Assembly (NCBI GenBank): GCA_947367415.1 | Contig: CANBEE010000023.1 | Location: 1-16,677 of the forward strand | Direction of reading: 5' to 3' | Source: an uncultured Bacteroidales bacterium | GTDB taxonomy: Bacteria > Bacteroidota > Bacteroidia > Bacteroidales > Bacteroidaceae | Length of the DNA stretch: 16,677 nucleotides | Part shown: positions 1 through 7,041 of the stretch, piece by piece | Numbering within the stretch: position 1 is the first letter of the stretch | Layout of the letters: each line of letters begins with the position of its first letter | The notes under the pieces: model-generated | What the model was told of the DNA's origin: nothing | The model's input: the letters and a program-made list of their open reading frames with translations, nothing else | Database searches by the model: none | Position numbers and translations under genes: made by a program

Positions 1-1149
1 AAGACGTTTGCCCAATACCCAGAATCATTTCAAACGACTGTATGTGTCACCGGTCAGCATCGCGAGATGTTGGACCAGGTGCTTCGCCTCTTTGAGATAA
101 CTCCCGACTTCGACCTTAATATCATGAAGCAGGGGCAGGACCTCTACGATGTGACCTCACGTGTACTGCTTGGTATGCGTGATGTATTGCGTGAGGCACA
201 GCCCGATGTGGTACTCGTGCATGGTGACACTACAACCAGCATGGCCGCAGCATTAGCAGCCTTCTACCAACAAATTCCTGTGGGGCATGTGGAAGCGGGG
301 CTTCGCACGCACAACATCTACAGTCCATGGCCCGAGGAGATGAACCGTCTGATGACAGGGCGCATAGCCACCTATCATTTTTCGCCCACACCGCTCAGCC
401 GCCAAAATCTATTGGAGGAGAAAGCGAGTGAGCAGAGCATCACCGTGACAGGCAATACCGTCATTGATGCCCTCTACTGGGTAGTGGACAAGATCAAGCG
501 CGACGAGCACCTCAGTACCGAACTGAAGGAGATACTTGCCGACGCAGGATATAATGTAGACCGCTTGGGCAATTCACAATTTACAATTCACAATTCACTA
601 TTAGGCAGACGGTTGGTTTTAATCACCGGACATAGAAGAGAGAACTTCGGCGATGGTTTCATCCATATGTGTACGGCTATCCGCGACTTGGCACAGAAAT
701 ACCCGGATGTGGATTTCGTATATCCCATGCACTTGAACCCCAATGTGCGTAAGCCCATACAAGAAGTATTCAAAGGCCTTGACACCCTCTCTTTGGGAGA
801 AGGCTGGGGAGAGGCTTCCAATATATTTTTCATTGAGCCATTGGAGTATCTATCGTTTGTCTACTTGATGGAAAAGGCTACGCTTGTGCTTACTGATAGC
901 GGCGGCATACAGGAAGAAGCGCCAGGATTAGGTAAGCCAGTGCTTGTCATGCGTGATACGACGGAACGTCCCGAAGCTTTGGAAGCAGGCACGGTAAAGC
1001 TCGTAGGTACAGATTATGACAAAATTGTGTCAGAAGCATCGCGTTTGCTCGATGACTTCGGCTATTACGAAAGTATGAGCCGCGCGGTGAATCCATACGG
1101 TGATGGCAAGGCTTGCGAACGTATAGTACACTATCTAATGAATATTTGA
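1..1149 (+). CDS. wecB: UDP-N-acetylglucosamine 2-epimerase (non-hydrolysing), 5' partial
   Basis: Interconverts UDP-GlcNAc and UDP-ManNAc in the cytoplasm for surface polysaccharide synthesis. The frame is open from base 1 and reads VTGQHREMLDQVL before the first ATG at 67, so the gene begins outside the window, by about 19 residues judging from E. coli WecB. In visible numbering, catalytic and binding residues are D76 (HGDTTT), E98 (VEAGLRT), E112 (SPWPEEMNR) and H211 (TGHRREN); DSGGIQEEAP follows near residue 300. The GDTTT and EAGLRT forms favour WecB over the related FnlC-type epimerases. D76-E98 and E98-E112 spacings equal those recalled for E. coli (D95, E117, E131), but E112-H211 is about 17 residues longer and H211-S300 about 12 longer. 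Both excesses coincide with repeat-derived segments at 570-598 and 784-816. TGA is separated by one base from the next gene's ATG, so the two are probably co-transcribed. Confidence 0.95.
   Translation, partial: KTFAQYPESFQTTVCVTGQHREMLDQVLRLFEITPDFDLNIMKQGQDLYDVTSRVLLGMRDVLREAQPDVVLVHGDTTTSMAAALAAFYQQIPVGHVEAGLRTHNIYSPWPEEMNRLMTGRIATYHFSPTPLSRQNLLEEKASEQSITVTGNTVIDALYWVVDKIKRDEHLSTELKEILADAGYNVDRLGNSQFTIHNSLLGRRLVLITGHRRENFGDGFIHMCTAIRDLAQKYPDVDFVYPMHLNPNVRKPIQEVFKGLDTLSLGEGWGEASNIFFIEPLEYLSFVYLMEKATLVLTDSGGIQEEAPGLGKPVLVMRDTTERPEALEAGTVKLVGTDYDKIVSEASRLLDDFGYYESMSRAVNPYGDGKACERIVHYLMNI
570..598 (+). repeat. AT-rich dispersed repeat, copy 1, inside wecB
   Basis: A 29-base run built from CAATT and ACAATT units. 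It differs at only two bases (C/G exchanges) from a copy at 14646-14674 on the opposite strand, and both copies run in the coding direction of their host gene. Here it is translated as NSQFTIHNS, in a stretch with no counterpart in E. coli WecB just before the TGHRREN motif. It contains no stop codon in this frame and keeps the gene open. Confidence 0.8.
784..816 (+). repeat. G-rich dispersed repeat, copy 1, inside wecB
   Basis: A 33-base stretch with the pattern CTCT-CTTTGGGAG-AAGGCTGGGGAGAGG, translated as TLSLGEGWGEA. It resembles the element at 15878-15910 (opposite strand), which is read in the same frame as LPSLGRGLGVG, with S, L, G, G and G shared at equivalent places. It lies where this WecB is about 12 residues longer than E. 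coli WecB, between the HLNPNVR and DSGG motifs. The match is looser than for the AT-rich family. Confidence 0.6.
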
Positions 1150-1150
1150 G

Positions 1151-2203
1151 ATGATAGGATTGCTTCCCTATATAATGGCATCGGTGCTTTCGGCGGTGGT
1201 GGTATCTTTGGTCCACCCCCTTCTTGTAAAGCTTGCTCTGTGGAAGAATATCGTGGACAAGCCTAATGCACGTCGTCTCAATCATGTACCCGTCCCTGTA
1301 TTGGGGGGAGTTGGAGTCTTTCTGGGGTTCATCGTAGCACTTTACACGATTGCAGCAATGATGGGCATACAATTGCCCTACATATATACAGTGCTATTAG
1401 TACTGATGTTGGGAGTAGGATTCATTGATGATGTTCGTGATTTGAGTCCGTATACCAAGTTCTCTGTGCAGATATTAGCAGTATTGCTGCTCTATTTTTC
1501 GTGTGATATGCGGATTGATAATTTGCACGGCATCTTTGGGCTGTATGAAATACCCATGTACATCTCTCTTCCGTTAACACTTATTGTCTGTGTAGGTTTA
1601 ATCAACTCAATCAATCTGATCGATGGTATTGACGGACTTTCTTCTGGCTATAGCCTAATGGCTTCGCTTTTGTTCGGAGCATGGGCATATATGTCTGGAG
1701 ACAAGATAAATCTATTGATATCCTGTTCGCTCATCGGAGCGCTCGTTCCCTTCTTCATATACAATGTATTCGGAAAGAAGTGCAAAATGTTTATTGGTGA
1801 TGCCGGCTCGCATCTGTTGGGCATTATATTCTGTATAGTGAGCCTCAACACCCTCAACGACCCCGTATCCTCAAAAATGGATTCAGCCCTTATCCCCTTT
1901 GTCTTTGCCGTGTTATCACATCCCATTATGGACACATTGCGTGTGATGACTATGCGTATGTGCAAAGGGAAGTCACCTTTCATGGCAGACAAGACACATC
2001 TGCATCATGCACTTATCGGGCAAGGTATTTCTCACTTGGCAACTACATTGATTATCATCGGTCTCAACCTTGTAGTTGTTGCCACATGGGCCTTCTGTTA
2101 CCAACGGGGCATGTCAGCTACCGCACAGTTGTTCATAGCCGTAGCTGCAGCTATTTTATGCATCATACTCCCCTACCCTCTGCTGGTAAAGAGGAAGCGT
2201 TGA
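1151..2203 (+). CDS. MraY/WecA-family undecaprenyl-phosphate sugar-phosphate transferase
   Basis: Integral membrane enzyme of 350 residues predicted to move a HexNAc-1-phosphate from a UDP-sugar to undecaprenyl phosphate, starting a lipid-linked glycan on the inner membrane. Family motifs are all present: DDVRD (93-97), the NxxNxxDGIDGL signature (152-163), GDAGS (216-220) and the HLHH loop (283-286). About ten hydrophobic segments are visible, with a basic C-terminus (VKRKR). The ATG at 1151 follows the wecB stop by one base, which indicates translational coupling. Pairing with WecB points to the WecA branch (GlcNAc or ManNAc-derived glycans) rather than MraY, because no peptidoglycan genes are near. 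The exact donor sugar cannot be read from sequence; WbpL-like specificity is possible. Confidence 0.92.
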   Translation: MIGLLPYIMASVLSAVVVSLVHPLLVKLALWKNIVDKPNARRLNHVPVPVLGGVGVFLGFIVALYTIAAMMGIQLPYIYTVLLVLMLGVGFIDDVRDLSPYTKFSVQILAVLLLYFSCDMRIDNLHGIFGLYEIPMYISLPLTLIVCVGLINSINLIDGIDGLSSGYSLMASLLFGAWAYMSGDKINLLISCSLIGALVPFFIYNVFGKKCKMFIGDAGSHLLGIIFCIVSLNTLNDPVSSKMDSALIPFVFAVLSHPIMDTLRVMTMRMCKGKSPFMADKTHLHHALIGQGISHLATTLIIIGLNLVVVATWAFCYQRGMSATAQLFIAVAAAILCIILPYPLLVKRKR

Positions 2204-2220
2204 TATTTCCAAGGCTTACC

Positions 2221-3417
2221 TTATGCCTGAATGATTTCGAGCATTTCACTGGCCAAACGCTTGCGATCGTGGGCTTGTGCCAAACATTCACCTCCATTCT
2301 GGCACGACTCATACAATTCCCGAGACGAGAAAAGTTGGACTAACTTTCGTTTGAAATCCTCCATGTTCTCTGGCTCATAGTAGAGACCTGCCCCAAACTC
2401 CTCTACCATCTCACGTGCTTCACCATCTACGCCGAGAAGAATGGGGATATGCATAGCTGAAGTTTCAAAGATTTTAGATGGTATCACCGTCTTGAAAAGG
2501 TCACTTTTCCGCAGATTGATGAGAGCAGCATCTTGCAAAGCTATATAGTCGGCCACCTCCTCTTTAGGCACAGCATTGATCAATATGACATTGCTGATTT
2601 TTTCTCTTTTGATTTTCTCCTCTATGCTTTCTTTTTCAGCTCCATTGCCAAGAATTATTAATGCGTACTCATCCGAATCTTTTATACAATCGATAAGGAA
2701 ATCTATCTTATGCGCCATTCCCAATGTACCGATATATCCAAGCACTTTCTTCCCTGTCAAACCATATTTTTCCAGTAGTTCCTGAGATTTTTCCCGAGGT
2801 CTGAACAGTTCCATATTAGCCCCATTCTTGACGATATGGATTTTTTCTGCGGGTATACCTTTTTTGATAATATCCTCTTTGAATGAGCGGGTAACAACAA
2901 TTATCTTTTCAGCCGACTTGTAGCACCATTTCTCTTCTTTTGAGAAATAGTTCAATACAAAATTCTCCTTCATAGCGCCTACGGCTTTAATGGAGTCAGG
3001 CCACAAGTCACGCACCTCCATGATCCAAGGCTTGCGCTTGAAATAGTGCAGTGTTCGTCCAGAAAGTGCAGTAAAGAATTGCGGAGATGTAGCTAAGATA
3101 ATGTCGCACGACTCAAACAGACCTGCAAAGAAAGAGGTGACGGAGAAACTTATGTAGTCGAGTATGCGTTTTGCAAACCCCTTGTTGGCAGTCATATAAC
3201 TCCACACACGTATCACCTTGATGCCCTCCATCCATTCGGTCTTGCGCAACGAATTCTTGTACCCTTCATATACTTTCCCCGTTGGATAGTTGGGGAAACA
3301 GGTAATTACAGTGACTTCATTTCCTGCCTTGACCCACTCACGGCAATGTTCGTAAGTGCGCGTAGCAGGAGCATTTACTTCTGGCGGGAAATTATCGGTA
3401 AGGAATAGTATCTTCAT
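2221..3417 (-). CDS. Glycosyltransferase family 4, WbuB-like
   Basis: Predicted cytoplasmic GT-B glycosyltransferase (398 residues) adding a sugar to a growing surface glycan. The N-terminal acceptor domain begins MKILFLTDNFPPEVNAPATR and contains FPNYPTGKVYEGY and the VRDLWPDSI segment, which are typical of WbuB-like members often annotated as L-fucosamine transferases. The C-terminal donor domain has LGYIGTLGMAHK near residue 230 and PSKIFETSAMHIP near 320, with the nucleotide-sugar-binding Glu in PSKIFE. It starts 36 bp after the lipoprotein gene and probably belongs to its transcript. It converges on the wecA-like gene with only 17 bp between stops. The coding sequence looks AT-richer than the glycosidase genes to the right, as is common for polysaccharide-locus genes. 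The sugar donor is not established. Confidence 0.9.
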   Translation of the reverse strand: MKILFLTDNFPPEVNAPATRTYEHCREWVKAGNEVTVITCFPNYPTGKVYEGYKNSLRKTEWMEGIKVIRVWSYMTANKGFAKRILDYISFSVTSFFAGLFESCDIILATSPQFFTALSGRTLHYFKRKPWIMEVRDLWPDSIKAVGAMKENFVLNYFSKEEKWCYKSAEKIIVVTRSFKEDIIKKGIPAEKIHIVKNGANMELFRPREKSQELLEKYGLTGKKVLGYIGTLGMAHKIDFLIDCIKDSDEYALIILGNGAEKESIEEKIKREKISNVILINAVPKEEVADYIALQDAALINLRKSDLFKTVIPSKIFETSAMHIPILLGVDGEAREMVEEFGAGLYYEPENMEDFKRKLVQLFSSRELYESCQNGGECLAQAHDRKRLASEMLEIIQA

Positions 3418-3453
3418 ATTATATATTACACACGGATCCTATATTGATGTACT

Positions 3454-3906
3454 CTAATATTTGCGTAAACTAATACGCGTGCTATCTGAAGTAAGCGTGA
3501 GGCTTTCTTTGGATAGCAAGATGTGAAATGTCGTGTATTCCTGGCATAGACCAAATTTCCTCAGTTCAGACAGCGATGTTTTCTTCTTACTGCCATCTAA
3601 GTCATATTCACGAAAATCTCCCATGCTTATGGAATCTCCCTGCCAATCAAAGCTGGCATGATAACGCGTGCTCATCTGCCCCATGACATGTGTAGAAGGG
3701 TATTGGGTCAGTTGCACGATATGACGTTGGAAGGCATAAAAAACTTCATTATTGCATTGCACGACATCTCCCGTTTCTAACCATTCTATTTCTTGCACTT
3801 GCCAAAACCCATCCAAGTCGCCATTGATGAGGTAGCTCTCGCATGAGGTGAATATCAACATTAATGCGAATGAGGCTATCCATCGTTTATTTGCTAAATA
3901 TTTCAT
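3454..3906 (-). CDS. Small lipocalin-like lipoprotein, function unknown
   Basis: I do not recognise a specific family for certain. The chosen ATG at 3906 gives 150 residues starting MKYLANKRWIASFALMLIFTS followed by Cys22, a usable Bacteroidetes lipobox. An ATG at 3942 would add 12 polar residues ahead of the signal peptide and overlap the upstream Wzi gene, so it is less likely. After the Cys comes a GxWQVxEIEW start and alternating beta-strand-like segments (FYAFQRHIVQLT, ARYH-type and FHILLSKESLTLTS), the layout of Bacteroidetes lipocalin-like domains. It sits 14 bp downstream of the Wzi-family gene and 36 bp upstream of the GT4 gene on the same strand. This suggests an outer-membrane accessory to the polysaccharide proteins, which is inferred from position only. 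Confidence 0.7.
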   Translation of the reverse strand: MKYLANKRWIASFALMLIFTSCESYLINGDLDGFWQVQEIEWLETGDVVQCNNEVFYAFQRHIVQLTQYPSTHVMGQMSTRYHASFDWQGDSISMGDFREYDLDGSKKKTSLSELRKFGLCQEYTTFHILLSKESLTLTSDSTRISLRKY

Positions 3907-3920
3907 CGTACTGCACTTGT

Positions 3921-5474
3921 TTATTTCTTTGTCTTTATCCATCCCGTATGGCGTATGGTCAACATGCTGCCGAAATTATTCCCGATAAGTTCACTACGGT
4001 CGAATGCCAAAGCGCCTATCAGCAACCAATTGCTCCTTCGCTGAGACCGATAGGTGATTTCTCCCATCATACTGAGCTGCGTGAGAGGATTGGGAAGCGG
4101 ATCAACGATGGACCCCCAATGCTTGCTCCACGAAAGCATTATTCGATAGTCAATGCCATTCGTTGGTTTTCCATTAAAACCTATATGATGTGAACGTATG
4201 CGTTGATTGGGCATAGTAAGATTGTGGTTATTATTATAGGAAGGAGACAATATGTGCGGATTACACATTGCCATACCCCAGTGTTGCCATGACAAATAAA
4301 AGGTGTGGTTGTAGTACAAGTCAGCCCCTCCTGTTTGCTCTGGAGTGTTTCCGCCTGGGTTGTGCAGGATGGGGCCACTTTGGTCTCGCGAAGTAATATA
4401 TTCGTAGACGAACGTCTGCACAAACTTATTTTTAGGAAAAGCAATCTCCAAACCATAAAGTCCGTCTCTCCATGGGAGGTAGGTGACCCACCCCTTTTCT
4501 CCATTTTGGTTGTAGTGGTAATCAAGGCCAAATAGTCCAGAGTGGTCTTCATAAAAGTGTTCATAATAAGCCTTCACATACCAATCTTCTTTTTCGTAGC
4601 ATGCAGCAATGTGCCAACTTCCTAAAATATTGCCATTAACGTTCAACTGGTCAATCTCAGGCGAATCGCTTCCGCCTGTCATAGGAATGAATGCCTTGAT
4701 GTATTCTTTGTAACTATGCGGAAGATTGTAGCGCAAGATGTCGCCTTCCGGATGTTTCTCCCAAGTTTTTCCTCCAAATTGGCTATACATCTCCAGGCCG
4801 ATTTCCACGGAGAAGGGACTTTTACGTCTGTTTCCTACCTTCATGAATGCCGTTTTCTCATGAAATAGAATATCCTCGGCATAGCGAGTACCTCTAACTC
4901 CATAGGCTGTAAACGTTCGTTGAAAAGCATCATCAGTATGCCTTCCATAGCTAAAATGTCCTTTCACCTGCACCCACTGGTTGAACAGCCATTGTGCCGT
5001 GGTGTATTCGTTGATGCCGAAACGGATTTGTGGAATGGGACGCGCATTCGGAGAAAAGGTAAGTCCACCACCACTCAAAGTGTGGTGTTTACCTTCAGAC
5101 CATCGTTCTTTGCTTCCCACACTCAATTCCCAACAATTATACTTTATGTCGGCATAGAGTTGCTGTATGTAATACGGCGAAGTGTAATTCCATGCTCTAG
5201 CAATCTCGGCCCCATATGCCCATGTGAAGCCGTACTCCCTGTCAAAATCACGGAAGAGACCAACGCTGAGGTTGGCATTGTCGTTCTCCAGAGAAGAAAG
5301 GCCGTGCCGGTTACTTACTAGCCAGAAGGGAGCATGTTTGCCTGAAGAGGCTACAATGTCCGTTTGGATATTGTAGCATATTTTATTCCACTCACTCATA
5401 CCTATTGAATCTTGTGCATAAATGAACAAGGGAAATGTGAACAAGATAAATAGATATTGACGTGTTGAAATCAT
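3921..5474 (-). CDS. Capsule assembly Wzi-family outer-membrane protein
   Basis: Predicted outer-membrane beta-barrel that holds or organises capsular polysaccharide at the cell surface, by analogy with E. coli Wzi. The chosen ATG at 5474 gives 517 residues beginning MISTRQYLFILFTFPLFIYA, a Sec signal peptide with likely cleavage before QDS. A longer ATG at 5498 is unlikely because it lies within the -7 promoter element at 5496-5503. The mature protein has the family start (NIQTDIVASSGKHAPFWLVS-type, with the PFWL motif) followed by repeated amphipathic, aromatic-rich strands such as YIQQLYADIKY and RYRSQRRSNWLLIGA-like segments up to the C-terminus. Length fits the Bacteroidetes family. It heads a probable operon with the lipocalin-like lipoprotein and the GT4 gene. 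Confidence 0.88.
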   Translation of the reverse strand: MISTRQYLFILFTFPLFIYAQDSIGMSEWNKICYNIQTDIVASSGKHAPFWLVSNRHGLSSLENDNANLSVGLFRDFDREYGFTWAYGAEIARAWNYTSPYYIQQLYADIKYNCWELSVGSKERWSEGKHHTLSGGGLTFSPNARPIPQIRFGINEYTTAQWLFNQWVQVKGHFSYGRHTDDAFQRTFTAYGVRGTRYAEDILFHEKTAFMKVGNRRKSPFSVEIGLEMYSQFGGKTWEKHPEGDILRYNLPHSYKEYIKAFIPMTGGSDSPEIDQLNVNGNILGSWHIAACYEKEDWYVKAYYEHFYEDHSGLFGLDYHYNQNGEKGWVTYLPWRDGLYGLEIAFPKNKFVQTFVYEYITSRDQSGPILHNPGGNTPEQTGGADLYYNHTFYLSWQHWGMAMCNPHILSPSYNNNHNLTMPNQRIRSHHIGFNGKPTNGIDYRIMLSWSKHWGSIVDPLPNPLTQLSMMGEITYRSQRRSNWLLIGALAFDRSELIGNNFGSMLTIRHTGWIKTKK

Positions 5475-5495
5475 TTTAATGTATATTGCTATCTG

Positions 5496-5503
5496 CAAAG
5501 ATA
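5496..5503 (-). promoter_or_regulatory. Bacteroidetes-type -7 element upstream of the Wzi gene
   Basis: On the minus strand this reads TATCTTTG, a full match to the Bacteroides TAnnTTTG -7 consensus. It lies about 22 bp upstream of the ATG at 5474, so the leader would be very short. No clear TTTG -33 box is seen at the expected distance. Its position rules against the longer start at 5498. Confidence 0.6.
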
Positions 5504-5533
5504 AGAATTATTTGCTAAAGATATATATGTTTC

Positions 5534-6826
5534 TTAGTTAAAAAGAGCCCTTAATCTTGTGGGTGGCAGCTTGAAGTCAACAACCACTTCAGTACCATAT
5601 GCTTTAGTAAGATGTGCATAGATGTTGTATCCTACAGAAATACAGTTTTCTAACACTGGAAGATTGTATCGTAGACCTACTCGTTCATAGTAAGGATATT
5701 CATCGGCCGTGTTGGAGTATTCATTGAAAGGGCGGCTCAGATACCACCCGAGGGCAACCTGCATGCTGATACGGTGGAAATACACTTCATGCTTGGCGGC
5801 AATGCCGAACGACCATAGAGTAAGGTTGCTACGGTCGGCTTTTGGATTTTGTATCTCTACGTCACGATTGTATGGTTCGTATAAGGCATCAAGTCCTATA
5901 CCTGAAGCGTAGCGGCGTGCATAGCGAAACATGAGGTCGGTAGAAACCAAATGATAGTGGCACATCCGATAACCATCTTTGCCGTACTTTATGTTTTCAA
6001 CGTTGTTGTCCTTCCATATATAGTTGTTGGCATCGTAGAGCCATTCGCCTTGCGATGCTCTTATGCCACTGCAGTAGGCAATGTTGAGGTATATCTTCTT
6101 CTCTTCAAAAGGCTTGTCTATGCGGATTAACGGGATGGAGTCGTAAGGCTGCAAGTAGTATCGTATACCTGTGCCTATGCCCAGCTTATTGATACCCTTG
6201 TTGGGGCGCGCCATTCCACCATTGGAGAGGTGGTGAAACTCGGGACCGATGAAAAACTCGTACTGGCGGTAACGGTAGTTGATTGCAAAAGCAACATCGA
6301 AATAGACCGATAGGCGTGATCCGAACATGATATTGTCCACATTGTTGTACCTATTGTATATACGGGTGTTGTATCCGATACCATTACCTAAGGTATAGTC
6401 GGCACTCCAGCCTGAGCGGGTGCGGAAGAATGGCCGGCGAAAAGAGGCATAGGCTACAAATGAGGTCCCGCACCTTGAGTCATAGTAGATTGGTCTTGTG
6501 CCACGGGGATTGTATCTCAGCCGTACTTTATTGAAATCGGCAACCAAGAGGCCAAAGGTGAATGTTGGGTAATTGTAGTCGGAAGCATAGCCACACTCTT
6601 CGTTTGCATGGGTCTGATATAGATAGCCCAGATGGAAGCTTTGGGCTGTCTGCTCCTTGAGGGCATCGTTTTTCAGCCAGTTATCAAACCTCAACGCCTC
6701 GCCCTTGCCATACCCTGCTTCAATGGCCTGAGCCGATATATGTTGTGGAAAAGAGAGCAGGCCGATGACTGCAACGATGGCGCAGTAAAGACTGTAGGTG
6801 ATATGTGGTTTTATGTCGCTTCTCAT
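5534..6826 (-). CDS. PagL-like acyloxyacyl hydrolase (lipid A 3-O-deacylase family)
   Basis: Predicted outer-membrane protein of 430 residues, with a signal peptide (hydrophobic stretch about 11-30, likely cleavage after HISA). The first barrel ends in FHHLSNGGMARPNKGINKLG (197-216), which aligns without gaps to the active-site stretch of Pseudomonas PagL (HYSNAGLKQPNDGIE, from memory). His199 and Ser201 match the catalytic His and Ser, but the catalytic Glu position is Asn213 (codon 6188-6190). PagL enzymes are about 150 residues in mature form, so residues 240-430 form an additional region. It too looks like beta-barrel strands and ends in YAHLTKAYGTE, an H-x-T echo of the first motif. The gene has its own promoter at 6945-6952 and precedes the Wzi gene, with 59 bp between coding regions. 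The family assignment is good; enzymatic activity is uncertain. Confidence 0.82.
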   Translation of the reverse strand: MRSDIKPHITYSLYCAIVAVIGLLSFPQHISAQAIEAGYGKGEALRFDNWLKNDALKEQTAQSFHLGYLYQTHANEECGYASDYNYPTFTFGLLVADFNKVRLRYNPRGTRPIYYDSRCGTSFVAYASFRRPFFRTRSGWSADYTLGNGIGYNTRIYNRYNNVDNIMFGSRLSVYFDVAFAINYRYRQYEFFIGPEFHHLSNGGMARPNKGINKLGIGTGIRYYLQPYDSIPLIRIDKPFEEKKIYLNIAYCSGIRASQGEWLYDANNYIWKDNNVENIKYGKDGYRMCHYHLVSTDLMFRYARRYASGIGLDALYEPYNRDVEIQNPKADRSNLTLWSFGIAAKHEVYFHRISMQVALGWYLSRPFNEYSNTADEYPYYERVGLRYNLPVLENCISVGYNIYAHLTKAYGTEVVVDFKLPPTRLRALFN

Positions 6827-6903
6827 TCTTAATGTTTTTGCTTGATTATCCTTGCCTTATCGGACACGATTGTAAGCATGTTCTCGTTAGTTGTGGAGAT
6901 AGT

Positions 6904-6917
6904 AAATGAATTCATTT
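6904..6917. repeat. Perfect 14-bp palindrome in the leader of the PagL-like gene
   Basis: AAATGAATTCATTT is a perfect inverted repeat downstream of the predicted start site of the minus-strand gene and about 78 bp before its ATG. It could be an operator or a chance AT-rich palindrome; nothing else supports a role. Confidence 0.3.
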
Positions 6918-6944
6918 GCATCTCTTCTGGTTGTTTGTTTTTTG

Positions 6945-6952
6945 CAAAGATA
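6945..6952 (-). promoter_or_regulatory. -7 element for the PagL-like gene
   Basis: The minus strand reads TATCTTTGC, matching TAnnTTTG. Transcription would start near 6938 and leave a leader of about 110 bases. No convincing -33 TTTG box was found; GTTTATT around 6967-6973 is the nearest candidate and its spacing is short. It faces away from the ribE promoter element at 7008-7015. Confidence 0.55.
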
Positions 6953-7007
6953 GTGCAAACGAATGAATAAACCCTATCGGTAAGCCCATAATATTGGATA
7001 TTTTATC

Positions 7008-7015
7008 TAAATTTG
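7008..7015 (+). promoter_or_regulatory. -7 element for the riboflavin synthase gene
   Basis: TAAATTTG matches the Bacteroides -7 consensus TAnnTTTG. The implied start site near 7022 leaves about 20 bases of leader before ATG 7042. That is too short for an FMN riboswitch, and none is seen in the 215-bp gap between coding regions (6827-7041). Confidence 0.5.
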
Positions 7016-7041
7016 CAGACAATAATATAAATGTAATGAAT

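Noticed and set aside
570..598. Insertion-sequence end or transposon scar
   Set aside because: No transposase, no long terminal inverted repeats and no target duplication is visible. The element is too short and stays in frame, which fits a short dispersed repeat better.
588..833. Minus-strand open frame of 81 codons opposite wecB
   Set aside because: Its N-terminal segment is only the reverse reading of the G-rich repeat at 784-816, and the rest is antisense to conserved WecB motifs.
1..1149. FnlC/CapG-type epimerase for UDP-L-FucNAc synthesis, suggested by the nearby WbuB-like transferase
   Set aside because: The VHGDTTT and VEAGLRT motifs with SPWPEEMNR are those of WecB, and no FnlA/FnlB-like genes are in the window.
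3864..4193. Plus-strand open frame of 109 codons opposite the Wzi and lipoprotein genes
   Set aside because: It is antisense to two supported genes, has no family features, and no promoter element precedes it.
6994..7041. Longer N-terminus for riboflavin synthase from ATG 6994
   Set aside because: The -7 promoter element at 7008-7015 lies within this extension, and the family begins at MFSGIVEE.
6827..7041. Possible FMN riboswitch upstream of ribE
   Set aside because: Only about 20 bases lie between the predicted transcription start and the ATG, and no conserved RFN-element pattern is visible in the gap.
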